Of a stretch of 64,000 nt of DNA, positions 55,288-64,000 are shown one piece after another; the first letter of the stretch is position 1; each line of letters starts with the position of its first letter. Under the pieces are notes generated by a model, which made no database searches, was not told the origin of the DNA, and saw nothing but the letters and a program-made list of their open reading frames with translations. Origin of the DNA: Gammaproteobacteria bacterium. Lineage in GTDB: Bacteria > Pseudomonadota > Gammaproteobacteria > Pseudomonadales > Azotimanducaceae. A program made the translations under genes and the position numbers. The stretch covers positions 64,421-128,420 of the forward strand of contig JAAXKB010000036.1 in assembly GCA_012269545.1 (NCBI GenBank), read 5' to 3'.

Positions 55288-55913
55288 GAGTCCGGATACT
55301 CCGCGCTTTTTTTACCCGGCTCATGACCTGAATCAGCACCTGCTCGCGCCTGTTCACCGCGCAAACGCCGCCAAGAATGCCACCCCCACACAAACAGGTA
55401 ATGCGCGCCCGAGGCAATACACAAGGCGGCCAGCAGGGGATAACCAACGTCACCAAGAACCGTCAGCAGTTCTCCGCCTAGCTCACCGATGGGCATCTGA
55501 CTGACCATCAGCAGCAACACGATTGATATCTGCACGGCAGTATTTGTTTTACTGAGCAAACTGGGATTCACCGTAAGGTCACCAAACACACCGCGATACA
55601 CGCCTGCGCCGAGCAAAATCAGAATGTCGCGGGTAAGGATCAGCGCCACCAGCCAAACGGGTATCAACTCGTGCAGCGTGAAGACCAGATACATGGCCGC
55701 TACTAAAAATTTGTCCGCCAGCGGATCCAGCAACGATCCCAACTCGGTCTGCCAACCGTAGCGTCGCGCCAAGAATCCATCCAACGCATCGGACAGCCCC
55801 GCAAACAACATGAGCCAGAACGCACTCATGACCTGCTGCTGCCAGAGCAGCCATGCAATGGGGATCACCAGTACGATGCGCAACGCGCTGAGATAATTTG
55901 GCAGCGCATTCAT
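55284..55913 (-). CDS. CDP-alcohol phosphatidyltransferase family protein
   Basis: 209 residues with several membrane helices. The catalytic signature D-x2-DG-x2-AR-x8-G-x3-D-x3-D is intact in DALDGFLARRYG and SLLDPLADKF. It transfers a phosphatidyl group from CDP-diacylglycerol to an alcohol; PgsA-like glycerophosphate is likely but not proven. ATG 55913 overlaps the DUF2066 stop (ATGA). A Lys/Pro-rich tail ends it. Confidence 0.92.
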   Translation of the reverse strand: MNALPNYLSALRIVLVIPIAWLLWQQQVMSAFWLMLFAGLSDALDGFLARRYGWQTELGSLLDPLADKFLVAAMYLVFTLHELIPVWLVALILTRDILILLGAGVYRGVFGDLTVNPSLLSKTNTAVQISIVLLLMVSQMPIGELGGELLTVLGDVGYPLLAALCIASGAHYLFVWGWHSWRRLRGEQARAGADSGHEPGKKSAEYPDS

Positions 55914-57079
55914 CGGAGAGCACGCCAAACAAACTCGGGCGCTGGGGTACGCGCGTCAGGATCAACGCTCGTTGATTTGGATGCCAGATCAAAGCGGCCA
56001 TCGTCTAGCAGCAGATTACGCAGCTGTTCATCAGTCGCCGCTGTGTTTACACGCAGCTTCAGGGTGTTCTGCCACATGCTCATCAGCATGAGATTATCGA
56101 CAAACTCAAGCGATTGTAGGTATTCGAGCAGGTCCGAATAGGCGCGAATATCGGTTATACCGGACACAATCAATTCATGCCGTTGCGGAGCATCAGCGAA
56201 CACGAGGTGCTGATCCAACATACTTTGCGCCGCCATATCGATACCGATTTCGGCAACGGTGTTGATGTCGGCTCCCCGAATAAATCGTGACGTATCAGCC
56301 CCTTCTGATCGCACCAACCATTCTCCGGTGTAGAAGCGTTCTCCAAGAACCTCCTGAACGCTGAAGCGCCCAACGAGATACTGACCTGCCTCGTAACGGT
56401 CACTGGCCTGATCCAGCACATCGGTGAACTTGCCCCACACCACACCGGTACTTACAAGCAGGCTGTCGTCCAAATCCATCGCAGGCAGCAACACCGGCAA
56501 GCCGCGCTGATTCGATGCGTAATCCAGAGCACCACGAATAGAAACCGCGCTTTGTTCCACAACCGATCGGCCGCCGGGCTCATCCAGCACCATCCAGACC
56601 AAGGTCAGCGGTCGTCTCGACCACCAAGTGGGAAGTTGCGCGTCACGGGCAAGCTGCCTGATCATCCCAGGCTGGAAGCTAAATCGCACTGCTAACTCCG
56701 TGGCGCCACTCTCCTTCGCGTTATCTATGCGATTTAACCCGTCAGCCCCTACGCCCTTAGGGTCAAAGTAAACGTACTTGGCGTAGTATTGCTCGGGGTT
56801 GTTGAGAGCCCGAGTTATCGCAGAGTTACGCGGCACCGAGACCAAGCCCGATACCCGTGATACCACTCGAAGCAACGAACGCTGGGCGGCCTGACGTCGA
56901 GTCTCGACGCCCTGATCAGTCACGTACTGATCGACCTGATAAAGCCGGTGCACACCCTGGTTTTCGGTTTCTAGCGCCCCCGCCGTAGCACCGCCGGCGA
57001 GAACAGAAATCGCAACGATCACGCTGAACAAGTTCGGCATAAATCTGGAAATACGAGGCCTAGTGCGCATGGGTAACAT
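55910..57079 (-). CDS. DUF2066 family exported protein
   Basis: 389 residues. A signal peptide (LFSVIVAISVLAGGATAGA) precedes a conserved domain with LYQVDQYVTDQGVETRRQAAQ and PEQYYAKYVYFDPKG. DUF2066 proteins are conserved beside hda and purM in gammaproteobacteria but have no known role. Starts at 57079, 57070 or 57037 are possible; none has a clear ribosome site. First gene of a leftward operon with the CDP-alcohol phosphotransferase and hda. Confidence 0.88.
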   Translation of the reverse strand: MLPMRTRPRISRFMPNLFSVIVAISVLAGGATAGALETENQGVHRLYQVDQYVTDQGVETRRQAAQRSLLRVVSRVSGLVSVPRNSAITRALNNPEQYYAKYVYFDPKGVGADGLNRIDNAKESGATELAVRFSFQPGMIRQLARDAQLPTWWSRRPLTLVWMVLDEPGGRSVVEQSAVSIRGALDYASNQRGLPVLLPAMDLDDSLLVSTGVVWGKFTDVLDQASDRYEAGQYLVGRFSVQEVLGERFYTGEWLVRSEGADTSRFIRGADINTVAEIGIDMAAQSMLDQHLVFADAPQRHELIVSGITDIRAYSDLLEYLQSLEFVDNLMLMSMWQNTLKLRVNTAATDEQLRNLLLDDGRFDLASKSTSVDPDARTPAPEFVWRALR

Positions 57080-57231
57080 AATTTGGTAGACGTTGCAGTG
57101 CCCCAGTGTATCGAAGTTGACCTGATTGTGAGTATTTTTGTCCCATCAAAATCTGCCACGCAGTCGGCGCTGCGGGCAAAAACTCATATCAGCGATTACA
57201 CTCTGGGTTCCCGCAACTTTGGAGTCGTTGG

Positions 57232-57636
57232 TTGAACATAGATGAGGGATTAGCTCAGCGCGTGCGCGAAACTCTGCTGGAATTGGCAGACTTCGCGGAC
57301 ATTAGCGAACGAAAAATGTTCGGTGCGCTGATGACCATGGTCAACGGACACATGACCTGCGGCATTTCCGGGGCTAAACCCGGCAGCAAAATCCGGCCGC
57401 GGGGGCGGGCCGAGACCGAACCGGAAGCGACCCGGGATTCCGGGCTAATCCTGCGTGTAGGCGCCAATCGTTACGAAGAAGCCCTGCGGGATCCGCATTG
57501 CCGGCAACTGGACTCCAGCGGCAGGGCCATGACCGGTTTTGTCTACATTGATTCGCCGGGGCTGCAAGAAGACGCGGACTTACGGCGCTGGCTGGAATTG
57601 AGTCTGAGCTTCGTCTTGGCCCAGCCACCGAAATAG
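57232..57636 (+). CDS. TfoX/Sxy N-terminal-domain protein
   Basis: 134 residues. ISERKMFGALMTMVNGHMTCGI and LDSSGRAMTGFVYIDSPGL match the TfoX N-terminal domain. Between them is an extra stretch of about 20 residues rich in Arg, Gly and Glu (around IRPRGRAETEPEATR) not usual in the family. TfoX activates competence in Vibrio and Haemophilus, but single-domain homologues often have unknown roles. The start is TTG, with GGAG 7 bases before. Confidence 0.75.
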   Translation: MNIDEGLAQRVRETLLELADFADISERKMFGALMTMVNGHMTCGISGAKPGSKIRPRGRAETEPEATRDSGLILRVGANRYEEALRDPHCRQLDSSGRAMTGFVYIDSPGLQEDADLRRWLELSLSFVLAQPPK

Positions 57637-57724
57637 CTACCCAAACGCTCGGGCAGATTTGCCTCATAGAGTTTGGTCTCAGCGCGCGAGCCTGTAAGCT
57701 ACAGTTTTGATCATCGAGCCAAGC

Positions 57725-58792
57725 ATGACCCAGCCCCCGAGCGAAACCTCTAACAGCGATTCAAGCAACCGCGCCGCGTTGACCTACAAAGACGCGGGTG
57801 TGGATATCGAGGCCGGCGCAGAGCTGGTGCAACGCATCGCTCCCGCTGCGAAAGCCACGCGGCGAGCGGAAATGTTGGGTGGACTGGGCGGATTTGCCGC
57901 CATGGCCGAACTTCCTGCAGGTTATGACACCCCGGTATTGGTTACCGGTACCGATGGCGTGGGCACTAAGTTGAAGCTGGCCATCGATTACAACCGCCAC
58001 GACGGCGTTGGGCAAGATCTGGTGGCCATGTGCGTCAATGACGTGCTGGTGGTCGGCGCTGAAGCGTTTTTATTTTTGGATTATTACGCCACGGGCAAGC
58101 TCGATGTGGACGTTGCGGAGCGGGTAATCAAAGGCATTGCCCACGGCTGCTCACTGGCGGGCTGTGCGCTGGCCGGGGGCGAAACCGCTGAGATGCCCGG
58201 GTTTTACGGCGACGGCGAATACGACTTAGCCGGTTTTTCCGTTGGCGTTGTTGAAAAGGCCAAAATCATCGATGGCAGTAGGGTCAGCGTTGGCGACAAA
58301 ATTATCGGCCTGCCCAGTTCCGGGCCCCACAGCAATGGCTACTCACTGATTCGCAAAGTTCTGGAAACCACCGAACTGGTACCCAGCGATACGCTGCTGG
58401 ACGAGTTGTTGGCTCCGACACGCATTTACGTAAAACAGGTGCGTAAGACCTTAGAGAACGTCGACGTCCACGGCATGGTGCACATTACCGGTGGCGGCTT
58501 CTACGAGAACATTCCGCGGATTTTCACCTCCGACGAAATCGCGGCCTTGATCGATATTGACAGCTGGGAGCGTCCCAATGTTTTTGCTTGGTTACAGCAG
58601 GCAGGCAACATTTCAGAGCAGGAAATGCTCACCACCTTTAACTGCGGTGTTGGCATGCTGTTAATTGTCGGCCCCGACGATGTCGAAGCGACTTTAGAGT
58701 CGCTACGCAGTCAGGGTGAGGCGCCAACCGAAATTGGCGAAATTGTAGCCCGCGACCACGATGCTGATGCCGGGCAGGTTCTGATTCGTTAA
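57725..58792 (+). CDS. purM: Phosphoribosylformylglycinamidine cyclo-ligase
   Basis: 355 residues. [29 protein letters not shown] and [14 protein letters not shown] are standard AIR synthetase motifs. It closes the imidazole ring in purine synthesis. A Ser/Asn-rich N-terminal leader precedes the domain. ATG 57725 is preferred to TTG 57707. PurN normally follows immediately; here the convergent dcd gene lies next. Confidence 0.97.
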   Translation: MTQPPSETSNSDSSNRAALTYKDAGVDIEAGAELVQRIAPAAKATRRAEMLGGLGGFAAMAELPAGYDTPVLVTGTDGVGTKLKLAIDYNRHDGVGQDLVAMCVNDVLVVGAEAFLFLDYYATGKLDVDVAERVIKGIAHGCSLAGCALAGGETAEMPGFYGDGEYDLAGFSVGVVEKAKIIDGSRVSVGDKIIGLPSSGPHSNGYSLIRKVLETTELVPSDTLLDELLAPTRIYVKQVRKTLENVDVHGMVHITGGGFYENIPRIFTSDEIAALIDIDSWERPNVFAWLQQAGNISEQEMLTTFNCGVGMLLIVGPDDVEATLESLRSQGEAPTEIGEIVARDHDADAGQVLIR

Positions 58793-58836
58793 CCCTCCAG
58801 ACTCATGCCCGTCTTTGCGGACTAGATCATCGCACC

Positions 58837-59403
58837 CTAGGTCTTTGGCAAGGTCACCCCGGTCTGACCCTGATACTTACCGCCGCGATCTTTATACGTT
58901 GTTTCGCAACGCTCATCCGATTGAAAGAACAACATCTGCGCCACCCCTTCATTGGCATAGATTTTTGCCGGCAGCGTGGTGGTATTGGAAAATTCCAGGG
59001 TGACATGCCCCTCCCATTCCGGCTCCAGCGGCGTGACATTGACGATAATGCCGCAGCGCGCATAGGTCGACTTACCCAAACACACCGTCAGCACGTCCTC
59101 TGGAATGCGGAAGTACTCGACGGTACGGGCCAAGGCGAACGAGTTGGGCGGAATGATGCAGTACTCACCCTCCACGTCCACGAAACTTCTCTCGTCAAAG
59201 GCCTTAGGATCCACAGTGGCCGAGTGAATGTTTGTGAATACCTTAAACTGATTCGCACAACGCACATCGTAGCCGTAGCTGGAGGTGCCGTAGGAGATGA
59301 CCTTGTCTCCGCTTGCGTTGGTGCGGATTTGGCCTGCCTCGAAGGGTTCAATCATGCCCTTAGTAGCCTGCTCTACAATCCAGCGATCGGACTTGATACT
59401 CAT
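58837..59403 (-). CDS. dcd: dCTP deaminase
   Basis: 188 residues. [35 protein letters not shown] and [11 protein letters not shown] are the family motifs, with the catalytic Glu in EPEWEG. It deaminates dCTP to dUTP, the source of most dTMP in gammaproteobacteria. Convergent with purM. Confidence 0.97.
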   Translation of the reverse strand: MSIKSDRWIVEQATKGMIEPFEAGQIRTNASGDKVISYGTSSYGYDVRCANQFKVFTNIHSATVDPKAFDERSFVDVEGEYCIIPPNSFALARTVEYFRIPEDVLTVCLGKSTYARCGIIVNVTPLEPEWEGHVTLEFSNTTTLPAKIYANEGVAQMLFFQSDERCETTYKDRGGKYQGQTGVTLPKT

Positions 59404-59463
59404 AGTGTCTGCTTACCTTTTCCTGTGTTGCGGGGTATTGATGCGTGGCGACTCTGCCAGGCC

Positions 59464-60486
59464 TCAGTCATCGACCATGCTAATGGTCGGTGCCGCAGCA
59501 GTGGTGGTTTTACGCCCCCAAAGCTGGGCGGCCATGTTACGGGCTGCGTCACGGTACAGCCCGCTAATTTGCGACTCCGGCTCAACTTTCACCGTGGGCT
59601 GACCGCCATCGGCCTGCTCACGAATCGACATGGCCAAGGGTAGCTTGCCCAGCAATGGAACCGACAAGTCATCGGCAACCCGCTGCCCGCCATCGGCGCC
59701 AAACACGTGACTGATGTGGCCGCAGTTGGTGCACTCGTGCACGCTCATGTTTTCCAAGATACCCAGCACCGGAATATCGACCTTGGCAAACATTTCGATG
59801 CCTTTCATGGCATCGAGCAGGGCTATGTCTTGGGGTGTGGTCACGATTACGGCTCCAGAGACCGGGGCTTTCTGGGACAGGGTCAACTGAATGTCGCCAG
59901 TGCCCGGAGGCATATCGATAATCAGGTAGTCCAGATCACCCCATAGGGTCTGACCCAAAATTTGCTGCAACGCCCCGCTGGCCATCGGCCCGCGCCAGAC
60001 CATGGGGGTTTTGTCTGTGGTCATGAAACTCATGGACATAGCCTTGAGACCATGAGCCCGAATCGGCTCGAAGAATTTGCCGTCTTTAATGTCCGGCCGG
60101 CGGCCTTCGGCAACACCCAGCATCATGCCTTGACTGGGGCCGTAGATGTCTGCGTCCAGCAGACCCACTTTCGCACCTTCCGCATCCAGTGCGAGGGCCA
60201 AGTTCACCGCCGTGGTGGATTTACCCACGCCGCCCTTACCACTGCTGACCAAGATCAGATGCTTAACCTGACCGAAGCCGGAACCGCCAGCAGCGGAAAA
60301 TCCCAGCTGCAGATCAATGTCGTCTACACCCAAAAACTCGGCCAGCTGAGTTGCAAGCTGAGCCTGCATGCCCGCGGCGGGATAACCGAGCGTCACCGAA
60401 ATTTGATTGCCCGAGGTGAGGATACGCGCACCCAAACTGCCCCAAGACTGACCCACATAGGGGTCTACAAAATCCTCCACCTTCAT
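59464..60486 (-). CDS. apbC: Iron-sulfur carrier protein ApbC/Mrp
   Basis: 340 residues. The P-loop is SSGKGGVGKSTTAVNLALAL, the CxxC cluster site is CTNCGHISHVFG, and an N-terminal DUF59-like domain precedes it. It carries Fe-S clusters to apoproteins. ATG 60486 is preferred over TTG 60531. It is normally beside metG; here three catabolic-type genes lie between them. Confidence 0.95.
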   Translation of the reverse strand: MKVEDFVDPYVGQSWGSLGARILTSGNQISVTLGYPAAGMQAQLATQLAEFLGVDDIDLQLGFSAAGGSGFGQVKHLILVSSGKGGVGKSTTAVNLALALDAEGAKVGLLDADIYGPSQGMMLGVAEGRRPDIKDGKFFEPIRAHGLKAMSMSFMTTDKTPMVWRGPMASGALQQILGQTLWGDLDYLIIDMPPGTGDIQLTLSQKAPVSGAVIVTTPQDIALLDAMKGIEMFAKVDIPVLGILENMSVHECTNCGHISHVFGADGGQRVADDLSVPLLGKLPLAMSIREQADGGQPTVKVEPESQISGLYRDAARNMAAQLWGRKTTTAAAPTISMVDD

Positions 60487-60634
60487 GCCGGTACTGTCCT
60501 GTGATACTTCAAGCGCGCTAGTGTAGGACAAAACCCGGTGGAGGGCCTGTGAAAGCTCGACAGAAAAGGTCTATCGGTGCCGGTCTTTGCCGCATTGAGG
60601 GCGCTCACTGCGAGCAACACCCTCTAGGGTGAGG

Positions 60635-61345
60635 TCATACCAAGCGAAACTGAAACCCGCACAGGTTAAGGATCTCGCCCGCTCGGGCCCGATCCTTGGC
60701 GCGCAAATCCGCCGCCGCTAAACCGTCTCCCCGGCCATCCGTGGCCTGCACAAAGCGTATCTCCGCGTCGTCGAGCACCATAACGCCTTGGCTGACGGGT
60801 CTGCCGACAGCCTTCGCCCAACGCTCAGCCATAGCATCGGGATCATCCGCCTGAATATCGACTGCCACCATGTCGGTCACCACGCCGTCCAACGAGTGAT
60901 ACTGCCAATCGTGACCTGCCCACAACCAGCTTTCCTGGGGCTGCGCCTGATCCAGCGACAGAATGGCACCACCCACATCCTTGGGGTGTAAGTGAATACC
61001 CCGTATGGCGGCGCCGTGTTGCTTGATCTCACCGTCATGAACCACTCGCATACCCGCGCTCTCTACCCGGCTCTTATGCTGTTCTACGTCATCGGTTTGC
61101 AGCAGGATCATGTATCCGCCCTCGCCCCCGCGGCGCTCGAGAAAACGGCCCGCTGTGGTACCCGGCTGCTTCGGTGCAACCACCTCCAAGAGCTGGTCTC
61201 CGATGGCGTAAAGACCATGCCGCAGTCCAAAATGCGCAAGTCCCGGGTCGCGATAGCAGACCTCTAAGCCAAGCTGATTGCAGATATCTTGTTCCACCGG
61301 GCGCAGCTCTGGGGTCACCAAGGCAATTTGTCGCAGTCGCATCAT
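60635..61345 (-). CDS. VOC-superfamily (glyoxalase/dioxygenase fold) protein
   Basis: 236 residues. Two VOC-like halves: LRQIALVTPELRPVEQDIC to about 120, and LDGVVTDMVAVDIQADDP onward. Metal ligands are likely His and Glu, but the sites are not conserved enough to name a reaction. The family includes glyoxalases, epimerases and extradiol dioxygenases. Divergent from the LLM gene at 61538; unrelated to apbC, which follows on the same strand after 148 bases. Confidence 0.75.
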   Translation of the reverse strand: MMRLRQIALVTPELRPVEQDICNQLGLEVCYRDPGLAHFGLRHGLYAIGDQLLEVVAPKQPGTTAGRFLERRGGEGGYMILLQTDDVEQHKSRVESAGMRVVHDGEIKQHGAAIRGIHLHPKDVGGAILSLDQAQPQESWLWAGHDWQYHSLDGVVTDMVAVDIQADDPDAMAERWAKAVGRPVSQGVMVLDDAEIRFVQATDGRGDGLAAADLRAKDRARAGEILNLCGFQFRLV

Positions 61346-61537
61346 GTCTTGTTCGATCCATCGGTTAAAAACGGCTTGAGTCTATCCAAACCGCCTGCGC
61401 TTTTCGATAATCCGAGGCCCAGCACCCACTGCGCCCCGAACTGCCGTTGAGACCGACCCATGCACCCTTGCATTGCCGCTAGCACTGGCGGTTGTTTTGT
61501 CCTTAACTAAGGCCGAGGCCAGAGAGGGGGAAGGCTT

Positions 61538-62554
61538 ATGAAAACGGGCATGATGTTGGGCTTTGAAGATTCCATCAAAACCATGACGACCATTGCCGGG
61601 GAAGCAGAGCAAGCTGGGATACACACGCTGTATACGGTGGATGCCGGGCGCAGTGCCACCATCACGGCGGCGGCTGTCATTAACGCCACCGAGCGGGCCC
61701 GAGTAGGTACCTACATTGTCAACGCGTTTGCACGAGAACCGTGGATGACCGGGCTTGAAGCCCGAGATCTCAATGAAATCAGCGGAGGACGGTTTGTCAT
61801 GGGCGTTGGCACCGGCAACCTTCACTTCAACGATCTTTACATGGGCATCGACTCGTCCAAGGCCAAGGCAAAGATGCAGGATTTCATGGAGATCGTGCGG
61901 CTGGTGGTTAGCGGGAAGGCTGCGGAACGGGTTCGCTATCAGGGTGACGTTCACCGCATCCGCTGGCGGGCGACCTGGAACCCGACAACGCCAACACCGC
62001 CGATCTACATGTCTGCCTCTGGCCCCAACATGGTTCGGCTGGCCGGTGCCGTATCCGACGGAGTTGGTATCGGCATCATGTCCTCAGTGGAATTCGTTCG
62101 GGACATTGTGCGACCGAACGCCCGCATGGGGGCAGAACAAGCGGGGCGCGACCCCGATGCACTGCTCTTTCCCACCGCGGCGACGGTGAGCATCAACAGG
62201 GACGAAGAAGCAGCGCGGGCGGCCAGCAAGCGAGCCATCTGTAAGCTCTATCACCCAATACCTCACCCGTACTACGACTCCCAGTTGCGGCAGCTGGGCT
62301 TTGCCGAATTCGCCGACCAAGCAACGAGGCTGGTTCCCGCGGGCAGATTGACAGAGGCCATGGATTTGGTGCCCGACGCGGTCGTAGACACCATGACGAT
62401 CACCGGCACAGTGGAACAGTGTGCTGCACGCATTCAAGACTATGAGGGTGTGGCAGACGAATTGATTCTCGCGCGCACAGCCCAGCGCGGTGACACAAAT
62501 ACATTGGCAGACTATGAGGACCTGTTTGCGTTAATCAGCAGTGCCGCGGACTGA
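61538..62554 (+). CDS. LLM-class oxidoreductase (second copy)
   Basis: 338 residues with GRFVMGVGTGNLHFNDLYMG and PIYMSASGPNMVRLAGAVSDG, the luciferase-like barrel motifs, as in the gene at 9568. AGGGGGAAGG precedes the ATG. It probably uses F420 or FMN. It is followed 61 bases later by an amidohydrolase, likely one transcript. Confidence 0.85.
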   Translation: MKTGMMLGFEDSIKTMTTIAGEAEQAGIHTLYTVDAGRSATITAAAVINATERARVGTYIVNAFAREPWMTGLEARDLNEISGGRFVMGVGTGNLHFNDLYMGIDSSKAKAKMQDFMEIVRLVVSGKAAERVRYQGDVHRIRWRATWNPTTPTPPIYMSASGPNMVRLAGAVSDGVGIGIMSSVEFVRDIVRPNARMGAEQAGRDPDALLFPTAATVSINRDEEAARAASKRAICKLYHPIPHPYYDSQLRQLGFAEFADQATRLVPAGRLTEAMDLVPDAVVDTMTITGTVEQCAARIQDYEGVADELILARTAQRGDTNTLADYEDLFALISSAAD

Positions 62555-62615
62555 GTGGGACAGGTCACAAAGCAAACAAATCACGTGATGAAATAACCAG
62601 TAAGGAGATGACTGG

Positions 62616-63629
62616 ATGGCGTTAACAAAAGAGAGCCAGCGGGCATGGCTGAATCAGGGCCGCGAGGAAATCATCGACCCCGAGCGGGAAATCATCGACC
62701 CCCACCACCACCTCTGGCGACGCAGTAGCATGCCGGAATACGTGCTGCCGGATCTTTGGGAAGACACTCAGTCCGGACACAACATCGTGAAGACCGTGTT
62801 TATGGAATGCGGGGCTGAATATCACCGCGCGGGACCCGATCATCTCAAAGTTGTCGGCGAAACCGAGTTTGTTCGAGCTACGGCAACGGCTAGCGCAGTA
62901 CCGGGCAAGGCGGAGATCGCGGGCATCGTTGCACACGCAAATTTGGACATGGATCAGGGACTGCTGAAGGAAACACTGCAAGCTCACGAAACTGCGGGTG
63001 ACGGGTTGTTTAAGGGAATCCGCCATGGCGGGGCTCACGACCCCGGTAAAAATCTGGGCTGGATGAACGCCACGCCCCATGCGGACCTGTTCAGCCGCGA
63101 CGGTTTCAGGCGCGGCGTGACCCTGCTGGGAGAGCTCGGCTACAGCTACGATTCCTGGCACTACCATTTTCAAAACGATGCCTTCACCGATCTGGCCATC
63201 GCTTGCAGCGGCACGACCATCGTCTTAGATCACTTTGGCACTCCCTGCGGTGTCGGCGATTTTGCCGGTGAGATGGCTGCCGTATTTGACCAATGGAAAG
63301 CGGGCATCAGCCGCATGGCGCAGTGCCCCAACGTCGTGGTGAAAGTTGGCGGCTTAGCCATGCCGGTGAACGGATTTGGCTGGCACCGGCAAGACCGCCC
63401 GCCGTCCTCAGACGAGGTTGTGGCTGCTCATCGAGACTACTACCTGCACACGATCGATGCCTTTGGTCCGTCGCGCTGCATGTTTGAGAGCAATTTCCCT
63501 GTGGACAAACTGTCGTTGTCTTACGAGGTGTATTGGAATGCTATGAAGAAAATTGCGGAAGGGTTTTCCGCTGAGGAGCAGCACGCACTTTTCTACGGCA
63601 CCGCCGAGCGAATTTATCGGCTCGGCTAA
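62616..63629 (+). CDS. Amidohydrolase-2 family TIM-barrel protein
   Basis: 337 residues. The metal-binding DPHHHLWRR motif is near the N-terminus, HFGTP and a late RCMFESNFPVDK, with Asp/Asn at the usual acid, are present. Members hydrolyse lactones or decarboxylate aromatic acids. AAGGAG is 9 bases before ATG. The N-terminus contains a duplicated 21-bp unit coding EEIIDP/REIIDP. Lactone hydrolysis would suit an LLM neighbour, but this is inference. Confidence 0.88.
   Translation: MALTKESQRAWLNQGREEIIDPEREIIDPHHHLWRRSSMPEYVLPDLWEDTQSGHNIVKTVFMECGAEYHRAGPDHLKVVGETEFVRATATASAVPGKAEIAGIVAHANLDMDQGLLKETLQAHETAGDGLFKGIRHGGAHDPGKNLGWMNATPHADLFSRDGFRRGVTLLGELGYSYDSWHYHFQNDAFTDLAIACSGTTIVLDHFGTPCGVGDFAGEMAAVFDQWKAGISRMAQCPNVVVKVGGLAMPVNGFGWHRQDRPPSSDEVVAAHRDYYLHTIDAFGPSRCMFESNFPVDKLSLSYEVYWNAMKKIAEGFSAEEQHALFYGTAERIYRLG
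62661..62702. repeat. Tandem 21-bp duplication in the amidohydrolase gene
   Basis: Two 21-bp units (62661-62681 and 62682-62702) share the last 16 bases GGAAATCATCGACCCC and keep the frame, giving REEIIDP and EREIIDP just before the metal-binding HHH. The first unit is not typical of the family, suggesting a recent duplication. Confidence 0.65.
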
Positions 63630-63737
63630 ATCCGGGCCAGAGTGCGTTTGTTTGCCGGATAGTTACTGCACTTATTGCGCAAGGCGCGGTATATTGCTGC
63701 CGCCAATTTACCGACCATCGAACAACTCAGGCTCAGC

Positions 63738-64000
63738 ATGTCACGTCGCATTTTAGTCACCAGCGCACTGCCCAACGCCAACGGCCCAATCCACTTGGGT
63801 CATGTGCTGGAGCAGATCCAAACCGATATCTGGGTACGCTTTCAACGCATGCGCGGTCATCAGGCCATTTACGTGTGCGCCGACGACACCCACGGCACCG
63901 CCACCATGATCAAGGCGGAGCAGGAAGGCGTAACGGCCGAAACCCTCGTGGAAAACATGCGGCAGCTGCATGTGGCCGACTCCCAAGGGTTCCTGATTGA
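63738..64000 (+). CDS. metG: Methionine--tRNA ligase, N-terminal part (cut by window end)
   Basis: The first 87 residues read [20 protein letters not shown] with the HIGH motif HLGH, then [18 protein letters not shown]. It charges methionine onto both initiator and elongator tRNA-Met. The rest, including the zinc knuckle and KMSKS, lies beyond the window. No ribosome site is prominent. Confidence 0.95.
   Translation, partial: MSRRILVTSALPNANGPIHLGHVLEQIQTDIWVRFQRMRGHQAIYVCADDTHGTATMIKAEQEGVTAETLVENMRQLHVADSQGFLI

Noticed and set aside
60601-60631. CACCC-TCTA-GGGTG and a nearby GCTC/GAGC stem after the VOC gene
   Set aside because: Short stems with no T-run on either strand; too weak to call a terminator.

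Overview
The window looks like the chromosome of a marine-type gammaproteobacterium, probably a Cellvibrionales/Halieaceae-like or broadly Pseudomonadales relative. This is inferred from gene order, not from a database search. Several conserved gammaproteobacterial blocks are present: gyrA-serC-pheA-hisC-tyrA-cmk-rpsA-ihfB-lapA, ubiG-yciK, rluB-scpB-scpA, yciB-pdxJ, argS, the DUF2066/CDP-alcohol phosphotransferase/hda operon beside purM, and apbC/dcd/metG. Base composition is moderately GC-rich. Starts are mostly ATG with AGGAG-like ribosome sites, plus some GTG and TTG.

1-18201 is an accessory, mostly catabolic region after a truncated glycosyltransferase. The minus strand carries a Baeyer-Villiger-type monooxygenase, an MFS transporter, a secreted SnoaL-like protein and a di-iron sterol-desaturase-type hydroxylase. 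The plus strand carries two unknown membrane proteins, a quinone oxidoreductase, an SCP2-like/alpha-beta hydrolase fusion, a luciferase-like oxidoreductase and a GST. A second GST and two divergent cytochromes P450 follow, then a DUF393 protein, an ABM-type monooxygenase, a metallo-beta-lactamase-fold protein lacking most metal ligands, and an FAD monooxygenase. The set fits oxidative breakdown of a hydrophobic cyclic compound (hydroxylation, ketone, Baeyer-Villiger ester or lactone, hydrolysis). The substrate is not visible, and no regulator, ferredoxin or F420 gene was seen here.

18298-25950 holds a large multidomain subtilisin lipoprotein, a tiny helicase-associated-domain protein, a gene-poor gap next to tRNA-Asn(GUU), a lipoprotein, a nitronate-monooxygenase-like protein, a ComEA-like HhH protein with a tandem MSAK repeat, LapA and IHF beta. 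25977-35334 is the rpsA-to-gyrA aromatic amino acid/serine block, which lacks the aroA normally found between tyrA and cmk.

35522-53334 is housekeeping: a cupin, a degenerate MtaD-family amidohydrolase, PlsC, UbiG, YciK, RluB/ScpB/ScpA, TrpS, a YciO/TsaC-family protein, YciB, PdxJ, a periplasmic cyclophilin, a membrane-anchored cold-shock-domain protein, ArgS, a mercaptopyruvate sulfurtransferase, MnmC and a phosphoglycerate dehydrogenase. 53400-60486 has a MurG homologue with Firmicutes-like motifs, Hda, a CDP-alcohol phosphotransferase, a DUF2066 protein, a TfoX-like protein, PurM, Dcd and ApbC. Between apbC and metG (truncated at the window end) sit three catabolic-type genes: a VOC protein, a luciferase-like oxidoreductase and an amidohydrolase.

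The most unusual observations are two hydrolase-fold proteins that have lost their metal ligands, the Firmicutes-like MurG, the SCP2-hydrolase fusion inside the catabolic cluster, the two-helix membrane protein ending in a cold-shock domain, and a 12-bp motif shared upstream of the BVMO and MFS genes.
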